A stretch of DNA of 61,911 bases from Deltaproteobacteria bacterium (lineage in GTDB: Bacteria > Myxococcota_A > Polyangia > JAAYKL01), in assembly GCA_030595125.1 (NCBI GenBank), contig JAUVDV010000026.1:1-61911 (forward strand), read 5' to 3'. How positions within the stretch are numbered: position 1 is the first letter of the stretch; each line of letters begins with the position of its first letter. Made by a program: the position numbers and the translations under genes. Shown piece by piece: positions 1-9,874 of the stretch. A model generated the notes under the pieces. The model did no database searches. It had not been told where the DNA came from and saw only the letters and a program-made list of their open reading frames with translations.

Positions 1-123
1 TTTCGCCCCCACAGCAGTCTGGGCTACAAGACTCCAGCTGAAGTCGGGGCTTGCAACAGAGGAATTATGCCGCTACCAATGGGCGGCCAGACCACAGGAA
101 CCTCTCAACCTGAGTGGTACTGA
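1..123 (+). CDS. IS3-family transposase (OrfB), C-terminal fragment
   Basis: The first frame of the window is open from base 1 to a TGA at 121-123 and encodes about 40 residues. It begins FRPHSSLGYKTPAEV, which matches the conserved end of IS3-family DDE transposases (RPHSSLGYxTPAE). Only the last part of the integrase core is inside the window, so the catalytic residues cannot be seen. The final 25 residues do not look conserved. The frame ends about 16 bases before a plausible right end of the element. The insertion appears to have cut into the helicase-like gene that follows on the other strand. Confidence 0.75.
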   Translation, partial: FRPHSSLGYKTPAEVGACNRGIMPLPMGGQTTGTSQPEWY

Positions 124-139
124 TTTTGGGAGCAGCCCA
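1..139 (+). mobile_element. Right end of an IS3-family insertion sequence
   Basis: After the transposase stop the sequence TTTTGGGAGCAGCCCA ends in CA at 138-139, as IS3-family ends do (TG...CA). Similarity of the opposite strand to the helicase C-terminal repeat stops at this same point. The left end and the target duplication lie outside the window, so the boundary is inferred. Confidence 0.5.
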
Positions 140-1410
140 GCTCCGCGCGCCGATGTCGCTTTTTTACTACCCATCTTCCGAGACGATAGCTTTCCTCGAG
201 ATGTTTATTAGGAACTTTGGCATTACCTTCACGCTCTACGAATCTCAATAGATGTGAGTACCCTTCATCCCATTGAGCGTCAGGAACATGCCATGCCCAA
301 CCAGGTATGGCATCTAATGACCGGTAGCGCTCATCGGACAGTACTCCCCGTTGCGCTCTTTGTTCTATGACCCAACTGCCAAGCTTGAAACCGTTTTCGA
401 TATGGCTTCTGGGAACTATCGTGGTTCTTTCCCTCTTGGCATATTGCTCAAGAAGACCAAGCCAGAATTCCCACGAAGCCGTCGTCTGCTTGACCAGCTT
501 CACATCGAACGCACGGGAGAAGTCGGTGCCAACTCTAACTGGCATGTCGAAGTGTATTCTTTGAGGTAGAGAAAACGGCCCGGCCTCACCCCCGCGTCGA
601 CCTATTTCCCTTCGTAGAGCATCCAGTTCATCAGCCAAAGCACCGTCGTGGGCCCTCATGGCCTTGAGCACGTCCCACACTGGCCTGAACGCTGAGCCCT
701 CCAGCACCTTTTCAGGGTCTTCGGTGCTTTCGATGAAGACCGGAATAATAACCGTGCCAACCTTCTTATCCGGCGCCTTGCGAATTGCCCGCCCCACCGC
801 TTGGATGATATCTACCTGAGACTTCTTCGGGTCTATGAACGCAACACCATCCAATGTCGGCACGTCCACACCCTCGGAGAGACAACGGGCATTGGCGAGC
901 AGACCGCGCTCGCCCTCTTGCAGGTCTCGGAGTCTGCCTAGCATTATGCGCCGTTTGCCGGTCGGCATCTCACCCGAGACATACTCTGCCCAGATATCAC
1001 CATCCGGAGCTTCTTCCACGGACATCCAGTCAATGACGCGCGGCAGCTCAACAGAGAACTTCCTGGCCTTCTCGACGCGACCATGGAAACTGATGACCCG
1101 CGCCAAATTGTACTTCCACATCGCCTTGGCCAAGGCGACATGGCTGGCCAGAGTGCGCGCATCGATCACCCTCTCACCACCGGTCGTGACAAACACGCCC
1201 CGCTCCGCGTAACCCCGACAAGTCTCATCGTCTACACCAATCACAACAACCTGATAGTCAGAAAGCAGGTCCTGCGCGATAGCCTCGGAGAAATCAAGCC
1301 GGTGAAAGACCGGACCGAACTGCACCTCATCGTCCATCGACGCCACCTCATAATCGGCCTCCAGAGCTTTCTTCTTTACACGGTCGGTGAAGTAACGAGG
1401 AGTCGCCGTC

Positions 1411-3086
<1,676 letters not shown>

Positions 3087-3115
3087 ATTTTTCAATCAAC
3101 ATATTAAGATCATAA

Positions 3116-3188
3116 TGGGCGGAACAGGGCTTGAACCTGCGACTTCCGGCTTGTAAGGCCGGCGCTCTTCCAACTGAGCTACCCGCCC
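3116..3188 (-). tRNA. tRNA-Val (TAC anticodon)
   Basis: The minus strand forms a 73-nt cloverleaf: acceptor GGGCGGG/TCCGCCC with one G-T pair, D-arm GCTC/GAGC, anticodon stem CCGGC/GCCGG with loop CTTACAA (anticodon TAC), T-arm GCAGG/CCTGT, and discriminator A. It is first in the unit, 29 bases upstream of tRNA-Asp. Confidence 0.95.
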
Positions 3189-3221
3189 CGCCGCCTACAA
3201 ATAGGCCCCAAGAGCGACGGA

Positions 3222-3250
3222 GATTTAGCATCGGCAAAGCAGGGTGTCAA
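3222..3250 (-). promoter_or_regulatory. Sigma-70-type promoter for the tRNA unit
   Basis: On the minus strand TTGACA (3250-3245) is separated by 17 bases from TAAATC (3227-3222). This would start transcription about 25-30 bases before tRNA-Val. Confidence 0.65.
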
Positions 3251-3330
3251 CTTCATTTCTGTTCACTACGACAACACTCGTCGGTTGCGCGAACAAGAAA
3301 TTAAGAACAAAACATCTTTAAGGGATTGCC

Positions 3331-3358
3331 TTGTTTTATGATAACGTGTATTCATAAT
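3331..3358 (+). promoter_or_regulatory. Possible promoter of parAB
   Basis: TTGTTT at 3331-3336, 16 bases, then CATAAT at 3353-3358, in an AT-rich stretch 37 bases before the parA start. The match is moderate; no parS-like 16-mer and no DnaA box cluster was seen here. Confidence 0.4.
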
Positions 3359-3394
3359 GTCGTTGCGCGTATGCGCTGAATATCATTAGAGAAT

Positions 3395-4165
3395 ATGGCT
3401 AATTGCCGCATCATTTCAGTTGCAAATCAAAAGGGCGGCGTGGGCAAGACCACGACGGCGGTCAACCTCGGTGCGTCCCTCGCAGCAGCCGAGAAGACCG
3501 TATTGCTGGTCGATCTGGATCCCCAGGCGAACGCAACCTCCGGTTTCGGAATAGAAACGGACGATCTCAAAACCAGCACCTACGAGGTTCTCATCGGTCA
3601 CGTCACCGCCGCTCAGGCACTGGTGCCAAGCGGGATGGATTTCCTGGACGTGCTGCCCGCCAGCCGCGATCTCGCCGGCGCGGAAATAGAGATTGTGAAC
3701 GCGGAGCACCGGGAATCCCTGATGCGCGAAGCCCTCGAACCTCTTCGCAACAAGTACGACTTCATCATCATAGATTGCCCGCCGTCCCTCGGGCTGCTCA
3801 CCCTCAACGCCCTGTGCGCCGCCGACGCGGTCATCGTGCCGCTGCAGTGCGAGTACTACGCACTCGAGGGATTGTCGCGCCTGATGGAAACTATCGACAT
3901 ACTGCGCCGTGAGTTGAACCGGGACCTCGACGTGGACGGGATCCTTCTCACCATGTACGACGGCCGAAACAACCTCTCGACCCAGGTGGCCAGCGAGGTT
4001 CGGAAAAACTTCGACGGTCGGGTTTTCGAGACGGTGATTCCGCGCAACGTTCGACTGTCGGAGTCCCCGTCGTTCGGCAAGCCTATCCTCATTTATGACG
4101 CGCGATCAAAGGGCGCCAAACAATACCTGAAGCTGGCGCACGAATACCTGGAGATCAACCCGTGA
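3395..4165 (+). CDS. parA: Chromosome-partitioning ATPase ParA/Soj
   Basis: This 256-residue protein has the deviant Walker A motif KGGVGKTT at residues 13-20 with the signature Lys, followed by VDLDPQANATSG (about 40-51) and the Walker B segment IIIDCPPSLG. Members of this family dimerise on ATP, bind DNA non-specifically and are released by ParB, which drives segregation of the origin region. Length and layout are typical of chromosomal ParA rather than plasmid forms with an N-terminal HTH. The stop codon overlaps the GTG start of parB by 4 bases, so the pair is co-transcribed and translationally coupled. Confidence 0.95.
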   Translation: MANCRIISVANQKGGVGKTTTAVNLGASLAAAEKTVLLVDLDPQANATSGFGIETDDLKTSTYEVLIGHVTAAQALVPSGMDFLDVLPASRDLAGAEIEIVNAEHRESLMREALEPLRNKYDFIIIDCPPSLGLLTLNALCAADAVIVPLQCEYYALEGLSRLMETIDILRRELNRDLDVDGILLTMYDGRNNLSTQVASEVRKNFDGRVFETVIPRNVRLSESPSFGKPILIYDARSKGAKQYLKLAHEYLEINP

Positions 4166-5046
4166 CCGCCAGGACCAAGGGCACACAGCGGCGCGCTCTG
4201 GGCAAGGGGCTCGGCGCGCTCATCCCGGGCGCCGGCTCGGGGCCGGGAAAGGGCGCGGGATCGCGGGACTACTTTCTGTGCCCCGTCGACCTCATAGTTC
4301 CGCAGCCCGACCAGCCGCGAAAGCACTTCGACAAGGATCTGCTGGATCAACTCGCCGCCAATATCCGCGAGGAGGGGCTCATCCAGCCGTTGGTGGTGCG
4401 CAAGATCCAGGGAGGGTCGTACGAGTTGATCGCCGGGGAGCGGCGCTGGAGAGCGGCCATGATGGCGGGGCTCAAGGAGCTTCCGGTCGTCATCAAGGAC
4501 GTGAATCAGGACAAGGCTTTCGAGCTTGCCCTGGTGGAGAACTTGCAACGCGAGGATCTCAACCCAATAGAAGAAGCGGTTGCGTTTCGGCGACTGATAG
4601 ATGACCACGGTCACTCTCAGGCAGAGGTGGCCGCGCGCATCGGACGCGACCGCTCCAGCATAAGCAACAGCCTGCGCCTCCTCAAGTTGCCCAACGAGGT
4701 CAAGGCAATGGTGCTCGACGGCAACCTCTCGGAGGGCCACGCACGCGCGCTGCTCCAGGCGGGTTCTGTAAAGGCTATTATCACCCTCGCGAGGACGGTC
4801 GTCGCCCGGGGGTTATCGGTGCGCGAAACTGAGCGGCAGGCCAGAGCGCTGGCGCTGGGGTCCGACAAGACAAAAAAGGCATCTAGTCCCCGCCTGAGCC
4901 CGCAAGTCAGAAACCTCAGGGATCAACTGCAAAGAGAGCTGGGCGCCAGAGTGAAAATCGTTGACGTCAAGGGCAAGGGTCGCCTGGAGATTACGTACAC
5001 GAGCTACGAGGAACTCGACGGCATCCTGGATAAGATCCTGAAATAG
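4162..5046 (+). CDS. parB: Chromosome-partitioning protein ParB/Spo0J
   Basis: The 294-residue product starts at a GTG overlapping the parA stop. The N-terminus contains the ParA-stimulating RRALGKGLGALIPG segment, then the ParB/sulfiredoxin-like CTP-binding domain with ENLQREDLNPIEEA and GERRWRAA, then a helix-turn-helix (QAEVAARIGRDRSSISNSL) that would read parS, and a C-terminal dimerisation domain. In known systems ParB binds parS, spreads as a CTP-dependent clamp and stimulates ParA. No parS site was recognised inside the window. Confidence 0.95.
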   Translation: MTARTKGTQRRALGKGLGALIPGAGSGPGKGAGSRDYFLCPVDLIVPQPDQPRKHFDKDLLDQLAANIREEGLIQPLVVRKIQGGSYELIAGERRWRAAMMAGLKELPVVIKDVNQDKAFELALVENLQREDLNPIEEAVAFRRLIDDHGHSQAEVAARIGRDRSSISNSLRLLKLPNEVKAMVLDGNLSEGHARALLQAGSVKAIITLARTVVARGLSVRETERQARALALGSDKTKKASSPRLSPQVRNLRDQLQRELGARVKIVDVKGKGRLEITYTSYEELDGILDKILK

Positions 5047-5105
5047 ATTTGAAGCTGGCTTCGTACCGCGCCGTGAACGACGCGGCAACGATGCGGCTGC
5101 GCCGC

Positions 5106-5210
5106 AAGGCCCTGCGGCCTAGCGTCCGAAGTAGCCCGCAGGGCTTACCGATGGACATGGAAGCCCAATTCAGATCGGCAGGTATCGTTGCCGCGGTGTT
5201 TACACCGCGG
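5106..5210. repeat. Two inverted repeats downstream of parB
   Basis: GCCCTGCGG at 5109-5117 pairs with CCGCAGGGC at 5136-5144, and a perfect palindrome CCGCGGTG-TTTA-CACCGCGG occupies 5191-5210. Both resemble hairpins found at 7867-7903 and 56185-56290. They lie between the convergent parB and gmd genes. No T-run follows, so they are repeat-family members rather than clear terminators. Confidence 0.55.
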
Positions 5211-5218
5211 GTGGAGGC

Positions 5219-6307
5219 CTAGTCCTCTCTCAAACCATCGACATTGTATTCGGCGGGATTCACGCCTTCGACGAGGCGACGGGTGGCTTCCATGTCGGAC
5301 GCGACCATCATCTTCACCAGTTCGTCGAAGCTCGTCTTCGGCTTCCACCCCAGCTTCTCGCGTGCCTTTGTGGAATCGCCGAGCAACATGTCGACCTCCG
5401 CCGGCCGGAAGTACCTGGAATCCACAGCCACCAGAACGCGCCCGTCCTTTGTGGAGACACCCTCTTCGTTGACACCCGAGCCCCGCCACTCGATGGGCAT
5501 GCCGGCGGTGGCGAAGGCTATCTCGCAGAACGAACGGACCGAGCGGGTCTCACCGGTGGAGATCACGAAGTCTCCCGGCTCGTCGTGTTGAAGGACCATC
5601 CACATGGCCTCCACGTAGTCACCGGCGTACCCCCAGTCCCGTTGCGCGTCCATGTTTCCCAGGTAGAGCTTCTCCTGCAACCCAAACTTGATATGGGCGA
5701 TGGCCCGGGTGATCTTGCGGGTGACAAATGTCTCTCCGCGACGCGGGGACTCGTGGTTGAACAGGATGCCGTTGGAGGCAAACAGGTTGTAGGACTCGCG
5801 GTAGTTCACCGTGATGTAATAGGAGTAGGCCTTGGCGCAGGCATACGGAGATCTGGGTCGAAATGGGGTCTTCTCCGTCTGGGGAGACTCGACGACCTTT
5901 CCAAAAAGCTCCGACGAGGACGCCTGGTAGAAGCGGGTCTTGACGCCGGTCTCACGGATCGCCTCCAGCAACCGCACTGTCCCCAGCCCAACCACCTCGC
6001 CGGTATACTCGGGAATCTCGAAGCTGACGCCGACATGGGACTGCGCGCCGAGGTTGTAGATCTCGTCCGGCTCGACCTTCCTCAAGATACGGTTGAGACT
6101 CGACGCGTCGTTCAGGTCTCCGTAGTGCATGACGAATCGCCGGTCCTTGGAGTGGGGATCCTGGTAGATGTGATCCACGCGCTCGGTGTTGAACAGCGAC
6201 GAGCGCCGCTTCACGCCGTGCACGTCGTATCCCTTTGAAAGTAGAAACTCGGCCAGGTAGGAGCCGTCCTGTCCTGTGATGCCGGTGATGAGTGCCTTTC
6301 TTGCCAT
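5219..6307 (-). CDS. gmd: GDP-mannose 4,6-dehydratase
   Basis: The 362-residue protein is a short-chain dehydrogenase of the extended class. The N-terminal Rossmann motif [12 protein letters not shown] (residues 9-20) binds NADP, the conserved [15 protein letters not shown] stretch follows, and the catalytic set is Ser/Glu in SSSELFG (130-136) with Tyr155 and Lys159 in YACAK. The enzyme converts GDP-mannose to GDP-4-keto-6-deoxymannose, the branch point to GDP-fucose, GDP-rhamnose or GDP-perosamine for cell-surface glycans. No fcl, rmd or per gene lies next to it. A methyltransferase 67 bases upstream in the same direction may share its transcript. Confidence 0.95.
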   Translation of the reverse strand: MARKALITGITGQDGSYLAEFLLSKGYDVHGVKRRSSLFNTERVDHIYQDPHSKDRRFVMHYGDLNDASSLNRILRKVEPDEIYNLGAQSHVGVSFEIPEYTGEVVGLGTVRLLEAIRETGVKTRFYQASSSELFGKVVESPQTEKTPFRPRSPYACAKAYSYYITVNYRESYNLFASNGILFNHESPRRGETFVTRKITRAIAHIKFGLQEKLYLGNMDAQRDWGYAGDYVEAMWMVLQHDEPGDFVISTGETRSVRSFCEIAFATAGMPIEWRGSGVNEEGVSTKDGRVLVAVDSRYFRPAEVDMLLGDSTKAREKLGWKPKTSFDELVKMMVASDMEATRRLVEGVNPAEYNVDGLRED

Positions 6308-6374
6308 CTGAATAATCCTTTTCTTTCAAGAATCTCGGTACGCTGTCAGGCATACCCCCTGAGCACGACTTCTA

Positions 6375-7226
6375 TCATCTCATGGTTTTCTTTTTCAACT
6401 CCACGGTCATCATTGACGCGAGCATTCTTCGTACCCCTCCCGGCATTTCCTCCGCGCGGGCGAGAAGCGGGAACAGCGCGGCCGGCGCAATCCCCCTGTA
6501 GGACAGGCCGCCGGAAAGAAGGTAGAGCAAAATAGTGTGAGGCTCCACTCCTGTGATCTCCAGTTCGGGAAAGCGTCGCTCGAACTTGTGCCGGTCGCGC
6601 ACGAACACTATCCACGGCAGGGCGTCGTTGGCCGTCGACATGGCCCCTGTGCCTTCGAGCTTCCAGCTCTCCATGTCCGGGTCGAACGGCTCGTGGTGCA
6701 GGCGCGTGTAGATGACCCTGGACAACGGCGATACGAACGGCTCGATCATGATGCATCGGCCCCCGGGGGTGAGCACCCTTTGCGCCTCTTCAAAAAAAGC
6801 TTCCACGTCCGTGAGGTGATGCAGGACGTTGAGCATGAAGACGGCGCCCACGGAACCGTCGCCAAGGGGCATCTCGAGCGCGGACGCCACCATGTCCACC
6901 TGCGCTCCGGGTCGGACATCCATTGTCACGAGCCCGTCAACCGACTCTCCGAGGAACCCTCCGCCGGAACCTATCTCCAGCCTGATACCCTCCGGCGCCG
7001 CCCTGTCAGCCAGCTCGAACCGACGATAGTAGGCGGCGTACAGTCGGCGCAAGAACGGCTTGCGCCTGATGAGCTCATGATGAAGTCGCGTGGCCTGCGG
7101 CGAATCGAGATCGATCCCTTCGGATCGCGGATCGGCCAGCAGGGATTTGAGCAACTTTGGGAGCATCTTTTTGATCTTTCTGTGTGCAACTTCAAATTCA
7201 TACGAATTTTGACCATTTGGCAACAC
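6375..7226 (-). CDS. SAM-dependent methyltransferase
   Basis: The 283-residue frame has a class I methyltransferase fold: motif I LEIGSGGG at residues 83-90, an acidic end of strand 2 (TMDVRPG), SALEMPLGDGSVGAVFMLNV as the motif II-III region, and the post-motif Pro-Gly-Gly loop (LTPGGRCIMIEP). It resembles methyltransferase 11-type enzymes acting on small molecules, lipids or sugars; the substrate cannot be told. The listed start is a GTG with no clear ribosome site; an ATG at 7166 is an alternative that would keep the whole catalytic domain. It is probably expressed with gmd, which suggests a glycan or lipid role. Confidence 0.8.
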   Translation of the reverse strand: MLPNGQNSYEFEVAHRKIKKMLPKLLKSLLADPRSEGIDLDSPQATRLHHELIRRKPFLRRLYAAYYRRFELADRAAPEGIRLEIGSGGGFLGESVDGLVTMDVRPGAQVDMVASALEMPLGDGSVGAVFMLNVLHHLTDVEAFFEEAQRVLTPGGRCIMIEPFVSPLSRVIYTRLHHEPFDPDMESWKLEGTGAMSTANDALPWIVFVRDRHKFERRFPELEITGVEPHTILLYLLSGGLSYRGIAPAALFPLLARAEEMPGGVRRMLASMMTVELKKKTMR

Positions 7227-7271
7227 GGGTCTATGTTGAATCAGTACCGGATGGACCGAATGGAGACCATA

Positions 7272-7829
7272 ATGTCACGCTTATATAACGTTTTACTCCT
7301 CCTGGCAGTTCTTGTGAGCCTCACCGGATGCGGCGGCGCTTTCAAGACCGGTGAATCCTGGGACCCCAGGGAGTCTCGCATGTTCGACGACGGGGTCGAC
7401 TTGCTACAGGACATCTCCAAACTCTCGGGGGAATGGGAATACCAGGCAGAACAGGAACTGGAGGCCCGGGCCCACCTGGCCGACATGGTGGCGATCGTCA
7501 ACGTCCTGGCTGTGCAGACAAATGAGGACCTCGAAGGGATCGAGTCCAAGAAGATCGAAGCCAGAATAGACGACATCATTTACGGCGACGCCCCGGGCAG
7601 CGATCTGGCCCTGAAATCAAGCGCCAACTCTCTGGGCTATTCCCTGATACTGCGGCATGAACAGCACCTGGTGGGAAAGCACATCGTCTTCATGAGATGG
7701 TTTACTCAGGATGACAAATCCCTGGGCCATCACTTTCACCTCTCGCCGGCCTCGGGCAAGCTGGAAAAAAAGATCCGCAAATTGCTCGAAGCGCGAAAAA
7801 AAGAAGAGGACATCCAGAACGTCAAGTAA
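7272..7829 (+). CDS. Lipoprotein of unknown function
   Basis: The start ATG at 7272 is preceded by GGAG at 6-base spacing. The product has 185 residues with a lipoprotein signal (LLLLAVLVSLTGC, modified Cys about residue 20). The mature part is highly charged and predicted helical (LLQDISKLSGEWEYQAEQEL near its start, KLEKKIRKLLEARKK near its end), without a family I recognise. It is divergent from the methyltransferase, with 45 bases between the starts. Function unknown; a periplasm-facing envelope protein is likely. Confidence 0.7.
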   Translation: MSRLYNVLLLLAVLVSLTGCGGAFKTGESWDPRESRMFDDGVDLLQDISKLSGEWEYQAEQELEARAHLADMVAIVNVLAVQTNEDLEGIESKKIEARIDDIIYGDAPGSDLALKSSANSLGYSLILRHEQHLVGKHIVFMRWFTQDDKSLGHHFHLSPASGKLEKKIRKLLEARKKEEDIQNVK

Positions 7830-7849
7830 CGTCATGCGTCTACTTGAGG

Positions 7850-7985
7850 CATCTTCCGGCCAAGTCCCGCGGGTGTAAAACCCGCGGCCACGATGCCCTG
7901 CGGGCTTCAAGAGAGCTTTCGATCTCCCCTCCCTGCAATGGGGAGGGGCCGGGGGTGGGGTCAGGGCGCGGAATGTAGATAGTGT
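7850..7985. repeat. Intergenic repeat cluster
   Basis: The stretch contains TTCCGGCCAAG (shared with the transposase-element ends near 42708 and 54754), the palindrome CCGCGGGT-GTAAA-ACCCGCGG (7867-7887), CCCTGCGGGCTT, and CTCCCCTCCCTGC...GGGGAGGGG followed by GGGGGTGGGGTCAGG, which recurs at 61490-61552. It separates two convergent genes. No coding potential is seen. Confidence 0.6.
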
Positions 7986-8003
7986 GGGGTCAGTGGAGTG
8001 AAG

Positions 8004-9728
8004 TTACTCGGCCTTCTTTTCAGGGGCGGGCTTGGGGGGCTCTACCTTCTTGACTTCGACCTTGGGCCTCTTGGCGGCGCCACCGGTGGGGCCGCAGGAG
8101 CCTGCGGGAGGAGCCTTGCCGGCAGCGGGCGGACCCGCGAGCTTGTTCTCACAACCGGCGAGACCCTCGTTCTTCTCGCAGAAGGCGTTCTTGATGCCCT
8201 CGGCGTCGCGGCCGCGCATCTCGAACTTGTTGTTGAGCAGCCAGTTGGGGGACCCGGTAATTCCGAGATCGCCCGCCAGCTTGTATGAGGCGGCCAGCAA
8301 CTCATTGCCCTCGTCACCCTCGAGGCACTTCTTGATGACGTCGACCCTGATGCCGTCCTTGGCACACGCTTCCCACGAGCCCGGCTCTTCCTTGCCACGG
8401 TTCTCCGTCCAGGCCTTGTTGCGGCAAAGCACGTAATCCATGAACTTGTAGTTCTTGCCGTAGTACTTCTGCGCGCAGATCTGGCGGATATTCTCGTCGA
8501 CCTCACCCTGACCGTGCATCGAGGTCAGCTTGCCGTCGATGTTGCGGCCGATGAACTCAACTGACATGTCGAACTTCCTGCGGTCCTTGCCGAAGTTGGC
8601 GATGACCTCTTCGAGGGCGTCAACGGTGCGCACGCCGTAGGGGCACTGGCTCATGACGAAGACGTTAAGCTTGTTCTTGACCTCTTCGCGACAAACCCTC
8701 TTGCCCTGGCAGCTCTCGTCCTCGCAGTCGACCTTGCCGTTGCCGGTGTTGTCCGCGCCGTCGTCACAGACCTCGGCGGTGGGATCCCAATTGCGGCCCA
8801 GCGGGTAGACGTAGTCCTCGCTGCCTTCCATTTTCTTGAGGCGCCTCTTGAGGCGCTTGTAGCCCGCTTCTTCCTTCTCGACCGTGGGTCCGAAGACCGC
8901 GATGGGGAGGAAGGTCTCTTTGGACTTCTCGAACAGGGCCTTGCCCTCCGCATCAGAGTAGTCGAGTTCCTTGATCTCGGCGCCCTCGAAAGTGTGCGTG
9001 ATGAAGGCGAGAAATCGCTTGGGGTCGCATCCACGGCCCTCACAGCGCTTGTCGGCGACCACGGTCACGGCGACCTTCACCGGCGCGGGGATATCGGCAC
9101 AGTACTTGGGCTTGTCTTCCTTGAATTTGGCGCAGATGGCGCGACCAAAAGACGACTCCGAACGGCCGCCGCGATAGGGCTCGCCCGCGAGGAAGATTGT
9201 GGGGCTTCCGGTAGCCTTCTTTTCCTGGGATTTCTTGTTGGACTCCCTAAGAAGGCCCTTGCCCTCGTCGCCCTCGTAACAGGCTTTCATCTTGCCCTTG
9301 TCGATCTTGGCGGCATCGGCACATTTTTCCCATCCCTCGGGGATCTTGCGCCAGTCTTCGTTCTGGCACTTGAGGAAGCTGACCCACTGGTCAAAGTCGC
9401 CGTGCTTGGAGGCGCAGATCTGAAGGATGTTGCCCTGGACCTCGGCCTCGCCGTGCATGGAGGTCAACTCTCCATCCTTCTCGCGACCGATGTATTCCAC
9501 GTGGAAATCGATATTCTCGCCCATTTTTTCCAGTACCGGAATGATGGCCTGCAGGACCTTCACGCCGAAGGGGCATTTGGACATAATGTGAAAATCGAGG
9601 CTGATTTTCTCGGAGACGACAGATTTCTCGTCGCCACTCTTGTCACCCTCGCCATCCTTCGCTTCGCCGCATCCGACGACCAGGAAAAGCCCCAGAGCGA
9701 TTGCCATGAGTTTGATCATTGGTTTCAT
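8004..9728 (-). CDS. Lipoprotein with two tandem thioredoxin-like CPxG domains
   Basis: The start at 9728 has GGGAGG 8 bases upstream and gives 574 residues beginning with a lipoprotein signal (LGLFLVVGCGEA). Two repeats of a thioredoxin-like fold follow. Each has a single-Cys active site (MSKCPFGV and MSQCPYGV), then EYIGREKDGELTSMHGEAEV or its equivalent, conserved Cys residues, CYEGDEG/CLEGDEG, and a TGSPTIF / TGSPNWL segment with the cis-Pro. The layout recalls GILT/DsbA-like thiol reductases rather than classical CxxC thioredoxins. Between them lies a DDGADNTGNGKVDCEDESC motif of the kind common in Myxococcota exported proteins. The C-terminus is Pro/Lys-rich. It likely acts at the outer face of a membrane in thiol handling. 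Confidence 0.75.
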   Translation of the reverse strand: MKPMIKLMAIALGLFLVVGCGEAKDGEGDKSGDEKSVVSEKISLDFHIMSKCPFGVKVLQAIIPVLEKMGENIDFHVEYIGREKDGELTSMHGEAEVQGNILQICASKHGDFDQWVSFLKCQNEDWRKIPEGWEKCADAAKIDKGKMKACYEGDEGKGLLRESNKKSQEKKATGSPTIFLAGEPYRGGRSESSFGRAICAKFKEDKPKYCADIPAPVKVAVTVVADKRCEGRGCDPKRFLAFITHTFEGAEIKELDYSDAEGKALFEKSKETFLPIAVFGPTVEKEEAGYKRLKRRLKKMEGSEDYVYPLGRNWDPTAEVCDDGADNTGNGKVDCEDESCQGKRVCREEVKNKLNVFVMSQCPYGVRTVDALEEVIANFGKDRRKFDMSVEFIGRNIDGKLTSMHGQGEVDENIRQICAQKYYGKNYKFMDYVLCRNKAWTENRGKEEPGSWEACAKDGIRVDVIKKCLEGDEGNELLAASYKLAGDLGITGSPNWLLNNKFEMRGRDAEGIKNAFCEKNEGLAGCENKLAGPPAAGKAPPAGSCGPTGGAAKRPKVEVKKVEPPKPAPEKKAE

Positions 9729-9874
9729 TGATAATTCCTCCCTTGACTTCGATGTATGCAACATCGTCAGTGCTGATACTTCAATCTATTGCTTTGAAAA
9801 TAAACAATGCAGTCCTTTAATAGCATCCCGATACCGTGTCAAGAACCACAACGGGATCAAAACTGTTCCAAAGA

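Noticed and set aside
3189-3394. Replication origin next to parAB
   Set aside because: No cluster of TTATCCACA-like DnaA boxes and no dnaA, rsmG or mnmG nearby.
6537-7271. N-terminal extension of the lipoprotein at 7272
   Set aside because: This stretch is antisense to the methyltransferase; the signal peptide and ribosome site fix the start at 7272.
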